Below, piece by piece: positions 1 through 6,854 of a stretch of DNA of 7,418 nt. Numbering within the stretch: position 1 is the first letter of the stretch; every line of letters starts with the position of its first letter. The position numbers were made by a program, and so were the translations under genes. The DNA is from CBCXVS01 sp965178525 (lineage in GTDB: Bacteria; Tectomicrobia; Entotheonellia; Entotheonellales; Entotheonellaceae), in NCBI GenBank assembly GCA_965178525.1, contig CBCXVS010000335.1, positions 1-7,418 on the forward strand, written 5' to 3'. The notes below the pieces were generated by a model. The model searched no databases, was not told the DNA's origin, and was given only the letters and a program-made list of their open reading frames with translations.

Positions 1-61
1 CTCTACCCGTTTTAAGACAGATTTGAGCCTGAACGGGAGTGGTGCGCCTGTTCGGAGTCAG

Positions 62-1243
62 TTATTTCGTGGGATTGAGGCGAAAATACGCCACAACATT
101 CCCCGCGAAGATACGATCACGCTCCTCCAACGGCACGTCGGCATAGAGTTTCTCGAGAAAAGACCGGCTATTAGGCCATTCACACTCGATATGCGGGAAA
201 TCGGTGGCAAACATAATTTTGTCTACCCCCACGTGATGCCGCAGCTCTATGGCCACGCGTTCGTACTGTACACTCCAGTAGATATGGTCCTTGACATACT
301 CACTGGGGAGCCGTTTGAGGCGCTTGAAGCCAAGATGTTGTTCCGCCCAGTCACAGTGGCGTCCGTACCACAAATCGGCACTTTCCAACCAAAACGGCAC
401 CCAGCCCAGACGGGTTTCCGCCATGAAAATGTTGAGCTGAGGGAAGCGGTCGAAAACCCCGGAAAGGACTAGTTGCGACACCGTCACGGCGGGCCGCAAG
501 CCGAAATTGGACACCCATTCGAGGAACGGCCGGCGGATGCGGCTCATGACCTCTGGCCGCTCATCGGGGTATTTAAAAGTCGGCTGGGACGCTCGTGGTC
601 CGGTGCGATCGAACGCCACATGCACGGTTAGGGGCATCTGCATATCGACCGCAGCCGCCCAAAAGCGGTCGTCTTCCGGTGTGGGATAACCTTTGGCACT
701 AGGAAAAACTCCCAGCACGACCCCCTTAAGGCCAAGCTTGGCACAGTACTCTAGCTCCGCAATCGCATCATCCACATTCGTCCAAGGGATGACGCCCAAT
801 CCAATGAGCCGGTCCGGCGCCACGGTGCAGTAATCCTTGGCGAGCCAATCGTTGTAGGCGCGGATCATCGCTTTGTACACCTCATCGTGACTGATATTGC
901 GCCAGAGCACGGGCCCGGCGACCATGGCCGTAAACAGCACCTCAGCGTCCAAGCCATCGGCGTCCTGTTCTTGCACCCGTTGCTCGGGCGGCCCCGTCCC
1001 CGCCGCGTCCTCGACTTTGATGCCGAATGGTTGCCACTGTCCCTCCGCCCGACCCGCTCGCAAGTCAAGAAAATTCGCTTCTTGAAGCGGTTGCCCCTCT
1101 ACCAGAATGGCATCGCCGCCATCCGGCAGCCGGACGCTACGTGGCGCCCGGTCCCGATATTTCTCGGGCACCCGGTGCGACCAGCGTTCGGGCGGCACCT
1201 CCAGGTGTCCATCGCTGGAAATTAGCCGATATGTTCGTGCCAT
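62..1243 (-). CDS. Amidohydro_2 (ACMSD-like) metal-dependent hydrolase
   Basis: A 393-residue protein that looks like a cytoplasmic TIM-barrel amidohydrolase of the Amidohydro_2 family (relatives include ACMSD and gamma-resorcylate-type decarboxylases), which hydrolyse or decarboxylate small, often aromatic, substrates. Visible motifs are SSDGHLEVP at residues 9-17 (D11 and H13 in place of the usual HxH), VHVAFD with H208, the family block GVFDRFPQLNIFMAE ending at E276, and ATDFPHIECEWPNS with D348 as the likely catalytic Asp. Length is usual for the family. The frame stays open upstream to an ATG at 1306, but I place the start at 1243 because TAGGAGGG sits 5 nt upstream and the longer form would overlap the previous gene. 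It lies 38 nt after the deoxyribosyltransferase stop, so it is probably the last gene of the operon. There is no signal peptide. Family call is firm; substrate unknown. Confidence 0.9.
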   Translation of the reverse strand: MARTYRLISSDGHLEVPPERWSHRVPEKYRDRAPRSVRLPDGGDAILVEGQPLQEANFLDLRAGRAEGQWQPFGIKVEDAAGTGPPEQRVQEQDADGLDAEVLFTAMVAGPVLWRNISHDEVYKAMIRAYNDWLAKDYCTVAPDRLIGLGVIPWTNVDDAIAELEYCAKLGLKGVVLGVFPSAKGYPTPEDDRFWAAAVDMQMPLTVHVAFDRTGPRASQPTFKYPDERPEVMSRIRRPFLEWVSNFGLRPAVTVSQLVLSGVFDRFPQLNIFMAETRLGWVPFWLESADLWYGRHCDWAEQHLGFKRLKRLPSEYVKDHIYWSVQYERVAIELRHHVGVDKIMFATDFPHIECEWPNSRSFLEKLYADVPLEERDRIFAGNVVAYFRLNPTK

Positions 1244-1248
1244 GAATT

Positions 1249-1256
1249 CCCTCCTA
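1249..1256 (-). promoter_or_regulatory. Shine-Dalgarno site fixing the amidohydrolase start
   Basis: On the minus strand this reads TAGGAGGG, 5 nt before the ATG at 1243. It is a near-perfect ribosome binding site and the main reason for choosing the 1243 start over the in-frame ATG at 1306. Confidence 0.8.
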
Positions 1257-1281
1257 CTCTGCTTACCGTGTGTGGACGGCT

Positions 1282-1752
1282 TTAAGGCAACCAGCCGTTG
1301 AGCCACCGCACCAGCGCCTTGGCCGGGGAGCTGATCTCCTCAACACTCGTATAATAAAAATCTTCCCAGCCGGTTTCGGGCAATCCCGTAAACAGCATCA
1401 GATTCAGCGGATACGGCTCACAATCCGTGCAGCGCCTGAAATCGTCCCGAAACAGGAAGGTCTTTTTCCCAAGCGCGATCGCCATGCCCAGCTCCACCAT
1501 AACGCCTTCGTCGGGCGGCGTCCCGTTCACAACAGCAAAGATGGCGTGACATGCCCGCACGTCCCGGACATCGCATTGCCCGATTTGATACGCCCACCCT
1601 GCGGTGGCGCGATCGACCTGATTATTGCGCGCAAAAGGCTCCCAGACCTCAGCTCCCAGGGCTTCGAGAATGCAGATCAACTCCGGTAACAAGCGCCGCC
1701 GCTGCTGCGCGGAAAATCCGTATGGGTTCGCCAGGTAAATAGTTTTCGCCAC
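1282..1752 (-). CDS. Nucleoside 2-deoxyribosyltransferase-family protein
   Basis: A 156-residue protein of the nucleoside 2-deoxyribosyltransferase family. Known members transfer deoxyribose between bases or hydrolyse the N-glycosidic bond of (deoxy)nucleosides or nucleotides (DNPH1/Rcl and MilB types). It begins with IYLANPYGFS (Y6, ribose-contact region). D61 in QCDVRD, D81 in GTPPDEG and E87 in VELGMAIALGK have the same spacing as the Asp72/Asp92/Glu98 set I recall from the lactobacillus enzyme, so E87 is the likely nucleophile. I chose the GTG at 1752 because it gives the family-typical N-terminus MAKTIYLANP. A second GTG at 1794 would add 14 unconserved residues. Neither start has a strong ribosome binding site. 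It sits between the VOC gene (104 nt upstream) and the amidohydrolase (38 nt downstream), all on one strand. Whether it is a transferase or a hydrolase cannot be told from sequence. Confidence 0.85.
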   Translation of the reverse strand: MAKTIYLANPYGFSAQQRRRLLPELICILEALGAEVWEPFARNNQVDRATAGWAYQIGQCDVRDVRACHAIFAVVNGTPPDEGVMVELGMAIALGKKTFLFRDDFRRCTDCEPYPLNLMLFTGLPETGWEDFYYTSVEEISSPAKALVRWLNGWLP

Positions 1753-1856
1753 GTTCTCTCGCTTCTTCGTACCGCGATACGTAACAAGGGACACAATTTG
1801 CCGAATCTCTTAGATACGACTTGCAATATGGTTTCCTCAATGGCGGTGCGCAGTAC

Positions 1857-2312
1857 TTAGCGCGTAAACGTTATCGGCTCATCCCGATCTTCACGGCCCT
1901 GGCGAAACATCTCCAGGGCATTGGGCAGCTCGTAGTAAATTTCCAGGCCATTGCCGTCCGGATCGTTAAAATAGACGCTCTGCTGACTCACGTGATCCAT
2001 GGCGCGCGTGATCTCGACGCCATGCTCCTGCAGGGTGAAATACGCGTCTTTGAGCGCCTCGTAACTCTCGACCTGAAAGGCAATGTGCTGCAGACCGGGC
2101 TGCTTACGGTCCGGCGGTGCCGGCGGTTCGGTGTTTTCCGCGGGCATCAGATCGATAGTGTGGCCATCTTCCCCAAGGGTCATAAAGACCCCGCCATGTG
2201 CCGGGTCCTCTTCGACGATCTCGAACCCTAAGATATCGGAATAAAACGCCTTGGACCGTTCGAGGTCCGCCACACGAAATAGGACATGCCCGAGTCTCTT
2301 GAGCTGGATCAT
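1857..2312 (-). CDS. VOC-superfamily protein (glyoxalase / extradiol dioxygenase-like)
   Basis: A 151-residue vicinal-oxygen-chelate metalloprotein with two beta-alpha-beta-beta-beta modules. Module 1 starts with GHVLFRVADLERSKAFY (H9), module 2 with LQHIAFQVESYEALKDAY (H76), and the closing signature NDPDGNGLEIYYE supplies E124. H9, H76 and E124 form the two-His-one-Glu metal site. The DHVSQQSVYFNDPDGNG stretch resembles the C-terminal signature of extradiol dioxygenases (CatE/BphC), but the length equals a single glyoxalase or fosfomycin-resistance-type unit. Ring cleavage, lyase and isomerase activities are therefore all possible. The frame is open to 2423, but TAGAGGAG lies 8 nt before the ATG at 2312 and the extra residues are unlike the family. 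It is the first gene of the three-gene unit, and its upstream side is bordered by the IS end at 2421. Confidence 0.88.
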   Translation of the reverse strand: MIQLKRLGHVLFRVADLERSKAFYSDILGFEIVEEDPAHGGVFMTLGEDGHTIDLMPAENTEPPAPPDRKQPGLQHIAFQVESYEALKDAYFTLQEHGVEITRAMDHVSQQSVYFNDPDGNGLEIYYELPNALEMFRQGREDRDEPITFTR

Positions 2313-2320
2313 CGGCTTTT

Positions 2321-2328
2321 CTCCTCTA
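2321..2328 (-). promoter_or_regulatory. Shine-Dalgarno site fixing the VOC start
   Basis: Reads TAGAGGAG on the minus strand, 8 nt before the ATG at 2312. It supports a 151-residue product rather than the 188-residue open frame. Confidence 0.75.
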
Positions 2329-2420
2329 TGTTTCAGATCGCCCGGTAGACGTGGCCTGCAGATTTTATCGCATATTGGACCAAGAAACACTAGGGGATCA
2401 TAGGAAATCAAAAGTATAGC

Positions 2421-2434
2421 CAATACCGTCGCCA
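2421..2434 (+). repeat. IS terminal inverted repeat, transposase-3' end
   Basis: CAATACCGTCGCCA pairs with the right repeat at 13 of 14 positions. The transposase stop codon is at 2436-2438, immediately inside. Confidence 0.7.
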
Positions 2435-2435
2435 G

Positions 2436-3738
2436 TTAAGAGAGGTTGACAGCATGGTTAATCCGCCCGAGCTCAGCCATTTGGGCCACCACCTGATCAA
2501 TCAAAATGGAATCGGGCGGTTCCGGAAGCCATGTTAACGTTTCAATGACGTATTGGCGGCCACGGAACCAGGCGTTGAGGTCATTAACGCTGCAGGCAGG
2601 CCACCGATCCCGCATGGGGCGAATCCAGGTCTGGGACAGATTGACCATGAACATCGCCAGATTAGCACTATGATAAACCGGACGTTCCTTCACACTCATG
2701 AAATCTTCGAGACCCCAATATTGTTTTGCATCTCTAAAATTGAACTCTAATTGGAAGCGCAACCGATAGTAGTCGATCACTTTCTCGTACCCCAGGCTTA
2801 CATCACTACTGAAGAGCACCACATGAGCCCTTTTGTTAGTTTTCAGATTCGTTTTCACGATCACGACAATATTTAGTAAATCAGCAAACTTCTTATGCCA
2901 GAGAGACATCTAGTAAGTCTGAGTCTCAATCTCTTTGTCAATTGACATCGACTTCAAGTACTCAGACGGAATATTCTGATCATCTAGCTTCGGGCCATAT
3001 TGGCGGCGCCGACCCCGACCCGAATACGGACCATCATCAGGAACATAAAGAGCCGAATGATTCCGAAGTTTCGAGATCAAATGCAGACCCACTTGTCTCA
3101 CCATTTGCAGCGCATTATGGTGACCTAACTCACCATCAAATATAAAATAGACGGCCTTGAAAGCATCTCCGATCGACGCCAGGAGCCTCTTGATAGGCTT
3201 TTGAATAAAACAAAGGGATGGGCAGAGCTCCACCTCGCGACGATTGCGATTCCGGCTCCCTTTGGGACGCCCTCGTGATCCACCAGTCTCTTTCTTGGTC
3301 GGCGCTTGATCCGATGTCTCCAAGGGCTTATCAACTTGTTCGGTCACCACCGGGTAAGAGGTGCGGTGCTTGACGCTGATCAAGGACAAACTCAGAAAAC
3401 ACAGAGCCGGTACCGCTTTGCCATAGAGCGACGAAAAAAACCGGTCTAAGCCGTAGGGGGTCTTGCCCGATTTGGTCACCACCACATGATCACCGCTCAC
3501 CAAGACGACATCATCCGAGTCCAACCAGTGNNNNNNNNNNAAGCCAGTTCAAACTCGTATTGAAAATGCGTTGGATCGTCCGATAACTGCCCCCGTTATT
3601 GCTCCAGCGCGACAACCCTTTCATGGTCACGCGACCGCTGATCGAGAGCATCGCCTCGATGACGCGTCCCAGTTGGCGACGTGTGGTGGGGGCAAGGCAC
3701 TGGCTTAAGCAAGCTAAAACAACCATAATATCAGGCAT
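2436..3738 (-). pseudogene. DDE transposase of IS4 superfamily, with in-frame stop and N gap
   Basis: The enzyme would cut and rejoin the IS ends. The N-terminal part (3738-3541, 66 residues) carries the GRVTMKGLSRW and GGSYRTIQRIF block typical of this group. After the gap, frame reading resumes as HWLDSDDVVLVSGD (first catalytic Asp probably in VSGD), then a second Asp in YFIFDGELGHH. The C-terminal YYRLRFQLEFNFRDAK matches the IS4-family Y(2)R(3)E(6)K signature exactly and supplies the catalytic Glu. Two lesions are visible. The 10 N shift the frame between the two parts, so the real gap is probably another length. A TAG at 2910-2912 splits the gene directly before an ATG at 2907-2909. The TAG is one transition from CAG (Gln), and both flanks still read as transposase. 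The start at 3738 has AAGGAGT 7 nt upstream. Intact length would be about 430 residues or more. Confidence 0.88.
3531..3540. other. Assembly gap (10 N)
   Basis: A run of exactly ten undetermined bases inside the transposase. The flanking frames are intact but not in register across ten bases, so ten is probably a placeholder. The gap falls in a multi-copy type of element, a usual place for contigs to break. Confidence 0.95.
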
Positions 3739-3745
3739 GGGCGGC

Positions 3746-3752
3746 ACTCCTT
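3746..3752 (-). promoter_or_regulatory. Shine-Dalgarno site of the transposase
   Basis: AAGGAGT on the minus strand, 7 nt before the ATG at 3738. It decides that start over the in-frame alternative at 3780. Confidence 0.7.
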
Positions 3753-3754
3753 GT

Positions 3755-3789
3755 GTGTAGAGTCGGATTGGGGAATCCATATTCTACAC
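3755..3789 (-). promoter_or_regulatory. Leader hairpin just upstream of the transposase RBS
   Basis: GTGTAGA (3755-3761) pairs with TCTACAC (3783-3789), and inside it GGATT (3765-3769) pairs with AATCC (3774-3778) around a four-base loop. In the transposase mRNA this hairpin would end 2 nt before the AAGGAGT site. A competing stem, CTACA (3784-3788) with TGTAG (3794-3798), uses the same bases. Some IS elements use leader hairpins to block translation of readthrough transcripts. That role here is inference. Confidence 0.4.
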
Positions 3790-3820
3790 GGAATGTAGCC
3801 GCCCTACCCATCACCCGTTT

Positions 3821-3834
3821 TGGCGAAGGTATTG
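3821..3834 (+). repeat. IS terminal inverted repeat, transposase-5' end
   Basis: TGGCGAAGGTATTG is the reverse complement of the left repeat with one mismatch. It lies about 85 nt upstream of the transposase start. Confidence 0.7.
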
Positions 3835-3839
3835 TATAA

Positions 3840-4076
3840 TACGTTAGCGATAAAATCGGTATGGAATTTGTGTGCAGGCCGATGTATGTGCAACGAAATG
3901 ACCATGTCACCGAGCTGATTCGGTTGCTATCGATCGCCCTGCGGGTCTTGACGCTATTGGAATTCGTAGTACGTCGTCAGCTAGCAGCTGAAGAGGCGAC
4001 GTTAGCGGGTTTTTATGCGGGTAATCCCGAGCGCGAAACGGCTCGTCCAACAGCCGAGCGGTTACTCGAAGCGTTT
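3840..4076 (+). pseudogene. C-terminal tail of a second, unrelated transposase
   Basis: The + frame contains YVQRNDHVTELIRLL, then VLTLLEFVVRRQLA, then AGNPERETARPTAERLLEAF. I recognise these blocks as the tail of a DDE transposase (IS1634/IS4-like as I recall). Only about 75 residues remain. The upstream catalytic part is missing, because the frame meets a stop at 3837-3839 right at the IS edge. After LLEAF the reading changes to unrelated sequence, so the family's usual ending is also lost. The first ATG in frame is at 3861 but is not expected to be a real start. It is most likely an old remnant cut by the IS, or joined here by the scaffold. The missing 5' part is not visible on the other side of the IS (2313-2420). 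Confidence 0.6.
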
Positions 4077-4107
4077 TCGGCTCCTGAAGTATTGCTGCGG
4101 CATTTGG

Positions 4108-4254
4108 GACGCCAGCTTTCAGGCTCACCCGGATCAGCGTGAACTGCGCCCGATTGTGCCGTTGGTGTATTACCAGGGCGAGCGGCCGTGGCCGTACGCC
4201 AGCGAGTTTGCCGATCTGTTTGCGGAGTGGGGGCGGCATTTCAAGTCGTGGTGA
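4108..4254 (+). pseudogene. Rpn/YhgA-like nuclease fragment
   Basis: The frame reads DASFQAHPDQRELRPIVPLVYYQGERPWPYASEF-type sequence and ends FADLFAEW. The core 'L.PIVPLVYYQGERPW' and 'EFADLF' motifs are characteristic of the middle of Rpn-family recombination-promoting nucleases (Transposase_31, PD-(D/E)XK fold). Only about 48 residues remain. The N-terminal catalytic region and the C-terminal half are absent, and a TGA closes the frame at 4252-4254. It starts about 30 nt after the transposase tail in a different frame, so the two remnants are fused. It is not expected to be functional. Confidence 0.6.
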
Positions 4255-4419
4255 ACCTGTTGAGACAGGCCCCTGACCCCAAGAGCCACACGCCCGTCTA
4301 CGACCATACTACCCGAGGGGAGGGCGAGTCGTCACCTACAAATCCAATGATAGACCCTTCTGCCTCTTGGCTCTACCTTGAACGCGGGGCTGAAAGTGAT
4401 CAACTGTCAACTCTCCGCT

Positions 4420-6795
4420 CTAGCGTGGCGCCAGCGCCGCCGCTAGCACCTCATCCATGGTCTCCACGAAAATCAAGCGCAACTGTCGGCGTGTCTTTGC
4501 CGGAATGTCTTCCAAATCCTTGCGATTCCCTTGCGGCAGCAGCACACACGGCACACCGGCACGCTGCGCGGCCAGCACTTTTTCCTTCACGCCCCCAATG
4601 GGAAGCACCCGCCCCCGCAGGGTGATTTCGCCGGTCATGGCCACGGTGTGCATGACCGGTGTGGCCGTCAAGGCCGAAATCAGGGCGGTCGCCATGGTGA
4701 TACCGGCGGACGGTCCATCCTTTGGAATCGCACCAGCCGGCACATGGATATGGAGATCGTGCTGGCGAAACACGTCTTTGGCGATGCCCAGCTTGTGCGC
4801 CCGCGCCCGAGCGTAGCTGAGCGCGGCACGGGCAGACTCTTGCATCACCTCGCCCAGTTGCCCGGTGAGTACCAACTGCCCCTTGCCCGCCATTGTGGTC
4901 GCCTCCACGTGGATGACTTCGCCCCCACTTTCCGCCCACGCCAGCCCGAGCGCCACCCCAACTTCGTCGTGTTGCTGTTCCGCCTCCGGGAAATACGGAC
5001 GCACGCCCAGATAGCGGTGCAAATTGCCGCGGTGTACGTGGAAGGTTTTGTCCTGCCCTTCCGCGATAGTACGAGCGATTTTGCGGCAGATCATGGCGAG
5101 GTTACGATCGAGATGCCGCACGCCGGCTTCGCGCGTATAACCGGTGATCATCTGCGTTAAGGTGGCGTCCGACAAGCGTAAGTGACGCGCCTCAATGCCG
5201 TGCGCCTGCAGTTGCCGCGGCAGTAAATAGCGATGCGCGATATGGCGTTTTTCGTCATCCGTATAGCCCGCCAGACGGATGATTTCTAGACGATCGCGCA
5301 AGGCGGGTGGAATCGTATCCGTGAGGTTCGCCGTGGCAATGAACATCACTTGCGACAGGTCGAAAGGCACGCCGAGATAGTGGTCATTGAAGGCATGATT
5401 TTGCTCCGGATCGAGCACTTCGAGGAGCGCGGCGGCCGGGTCGCCATGCCCATCGACGCCGATTTTATCGACCTCATCCAAGAGAAAGACCGGATTGGCC
5501 ACGCCGGCCTGCCCCATGCCCTGCACAATACGGCCCGGCAGAGAGCCGACATACGTGCGACGATGGCCGCGAATTTCCGCCTCATCGCGGATACCCCCGA
5601 GTGAGAGCCGCACGAATTTGCGCTTCAGCGCCTGGGCAATCGAGCGGCCAAGCGACGTTTTACCAACTCCCGGGGGCCCCACAAAACACAGAATAGGGCC
5701 AGGCATAAGCGGCTGCAGCTTGCGCACGCCGAGATACTCCAACACGCGCTCTTTGACTTGCTCCAAACCATAATGTTCGGCATCCAATACGCGGCGGACC
5801 TTGTCCAGCTCCGGGCAATCGGCCGTGGTCGCTTTCCAGGGCAAGTTGAGCAACCATTCGAGATAGGTGCGCACCATACTCGCTTCTGCTGCTTCAGGAT
5901 GCATGCGTTCTAGGCGGACAAGCTGCTTGCGGCTTTCCTGCGCCGCCTCGGCTGGCATGTCGGCGAGACCGAGGCGGGTCTTGAGGTCGAGAAGGTCTTC
6001 GGCGTGCTCGTCCAATTCGCCGAGTTCTTGTTGGATGGCCTTGAGCTGCTCCCGCAAGAAATACTCGCGCTGCGTTTTGCTCATATTTTCCTGCGCCTTG
6101 GACCGGATCTGATGTTGCATGACCACCCGTTCGAGTTCCTGGTTGAGGAGTTTCCCAACGGCACGCAACCGCAGTACCGGATCGAGCTGCTCCAGGAGCG
6201 GCTGTGCTTCATGCACCTCCAAACCGAGGTTGGACAGAATCAAGTCCGCCAGCCATCCAGGCGATTTGAAATTTTCAGCCATGATCAAGAGGTCAGGCGG
6301 CATCAAATGGCCCAAGGTAAAGAGCCGCTCCAGTTGTTCACGGGTATGATGCACCAGGGCCTCGACCTCCACGGCGGAGATGCGCCGGCCGCTCACGTCT
6401 TCCAAAGGCTCAACATGCGCGCGAAAATGGGGCTGACATTGCGTAAAGCGGTGAATGCGCGCTTTGGCCTGTCCTTGCACCAAGAGCCGGAGCCGTCCGT
6501 CGGGGAATGTCACCATGCGTAAGACCGTGGCGATCGTGCCGACATGATATAAATCCGCGGGTTGGGGTTCCTCCACCGCATCCTGGTGTTGTGCCGCCAG
6601 GAGCAGGCGGCGATCGTTCTCAAGTGCATGTTCGACCGCGCGTAGAGACGCCTCCCGGCCAACAGACAAAGGCAGGACCATGTAGGGAAAGACGACGATC
6701 CCACGGACAGGCAACAACGGCAAGACCAGCTTTGCGCCTCGCGCTTGACGCCGTCCCGTGGGGTTTCGTTGCGTGTCGACGACACGATCTTTCAT
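4420..6795 (-). CDS. lon: ATP-dependent Lon protease (LonA type)
   Basis: A 791-residue cytoplasmic AAA+ serine protease, expected to form hexamers that unfold and degrade misfolded and regulatory proteins. The substrate-binding N-domain starts at LPLLPVRGIVVFPYMVLPL (25-43), followed by a helical/coiled region around QREYFLREQLKAIQQELGE (242-260). The AAA+ module has Walker A GPPGVGKTS (373-381), Walker B VFLLDEVDK (436-444), a sensor-1 Asn (N490) and sensor-2 Arg (R560). The protease domain has PKDGPSAG with S696 and GGVKEKVLAA with K739. Their 43-residue spacing matches the E. coli Ser679-Lys722 dyad. Length is usual, with no lesion. One variation: the common RGDP after Walker B reads HGDP. 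The start at 6795 has AGAGAGG (6802-6808) 6 nt upstream, and a stop lies 6 codons further up in frame, so the start is secure. No clp or other protease genes adjoin it. Confidence 0.97.
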   Translation of the reverse strand: MKDRVVDTQRNPTGRRQARGAKLVLPLLPVRGIVVFPYMVLPLSVGREASLRAVEHALENDRRLLLAAQHQDAVEEPQPADLYHVGTIATVLRMVTFPDGRLRLLVQGQAKARIHRFTQCQPHFRAHVEPLEDVSGRRISAVEVEALVHHTREQLERLFTLGHLMPPDLLIMAENFKSPGWLADLILSNLGLEVHEAQPLLEQLDPVLRLRAVGKLLNQELERVVMQHQIRSKAQENMSKTQREYFLREQLKAIQQELGELDEHAEDLLDLKTRLGLADMPAEAAQESRKQLVRLERMHPEAAEASMVRTYLEWLLNLPWKATTADCPELDKVRRVLDAEHYGLEQVKERVLEYLGVRKLQPLMPGPILCFVGPPGVGKTSLGRSIAQALKRKFVRLSLGGIRDEAEIRGHRRTYVGSLPGRIVQGMGQAGVANPVFLLDEVDKIGVDGHGDPAAALLEVLDPEQNHAFNDHYLGVPFDLSQVMFIATANLTDTIPPALRDRLEIIRLAGYTDDEKRHIAHRYLLPRQLQAHGIEARHLRLSDATLTQMITGYTREAGVRHLDRNLAMICRKIARTIAEGQDKTFHVHRGNLHRYLGVRPYFPEAEQQHDEVGVALGLAWAESGGEVIHVEATTMAGKGQLVLTGQLGEVMQESARAALSYARARAHKLGIAKDVFRQHDLHIHVPAGAIPKDGPSAGITMATALISALTATPVMHTVAMTGEITLRGRVLPIGGVKEKVLAAQRAGVPCVLLPQGNRKDLEDIPAKTRRQLRLIFVETMDEVLAAALAPR

Positions 6796-6839
6796 GCTAC
6801 GCCTCTCTTCTCACGCCTACGCTGTGCTGATCCCCTCAC
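6792..6839 (-). CDS. Possible 15-residue leader peptide coupled to lon
   Basis: A short frame starting with GTG at 6839 and encoding MRGSAQRRREKRGVA, six of fifteen residues basic. An ideal Shine-Dalgarno site, AGGAGGT (6848-6854), lies 8 nt upstream. Its stop overlaps the lon start as ATGA (6795-6792), the classic arrangement for translational coupling. The lon ribosome binding site lies inside it. No homologue is recognised, and such a short frame may be chance. A second start, an ATG at 6841 with the same ribosome site, is followed at once by TGA. Confidence 0.35.
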   Translation of the reverse strand: MRGSAQRRREKRGVA

Positions 6840-6847
6840 ATGCCCTG

Positions 6848-6854
6848 ACCTCCT
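6848..6854 (-). promoter_or_regulatory. Strong Shine-Dalgarno site 52 nt upstream of lon
   Basis: AGGAGGT on the minus strand. It is too far from the lon ATG to serve it directly, but is ideally spaced for the GTG at 6839 (8 nt) or the start-stop ATGTGA at 6841 (6 nt). It is stronger than the AGAGAGG site directly before lon. Confidence 0.5.

Larger units (their letters stand above)
2421..3834 (-). mobile_element. IS4-superfamily insertion sequence, inactivated and gapped
   Basis: The element is bounded by inverted repeats CAATACCGTCGCCA (2421-2434) and TGGCGAAGGTATTG (3821-3834), which match 13 of 14. It carries one minus-strand transposase whose TAA lies 1 nt inside the left repeat, a compact arrangement typical of IS elements. 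The apparent length is about 1.4 kb, but the true length is unknown because of the N run. No clean target-site duplication is visible: TATA occurs at 2415-2418 and 3835-3838, but it is offset by 2 nt on the left. It has inserted between the VOC operon and an older transposase remnant. Exact family (IS4 or IS701 group) is not decided. Confidence 0.75.

Noticed and set aside
6..37. CCCGTT ... AACGGG inverted repeat past the amidohydrolase stop as a terminator
   Set aside because: A 6-bp stem with a 20-nt loop and no T-run.
1244..1306. N-terminal extension of the amidohydrolase to the ATG at 1306
   Set aside because: The extension is unlike the family, would overlap the upstream gene, and the excellent SD belongs to the 1243 start.
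4256..4269. CCTGT-TGAG-ACAGG hairpin after the Rpn fragment
   Set aside because: Only a 5-bp stem and no T tract on either strand.
4282..4374. Inverted repeats AGAGCCA / TGGCTCT and CCAAGAG / CTCTTGG downstream of lon
   Set aside because: About 80 nt apart with short stems and no T-run, so not a credible terminator; probably chance or a scar.
4188..4625. Long + frame of 145 codons across the lon 3' end
   Set aside because: Proline/arginine-rich shadow of lon in another frame, with no family motif.
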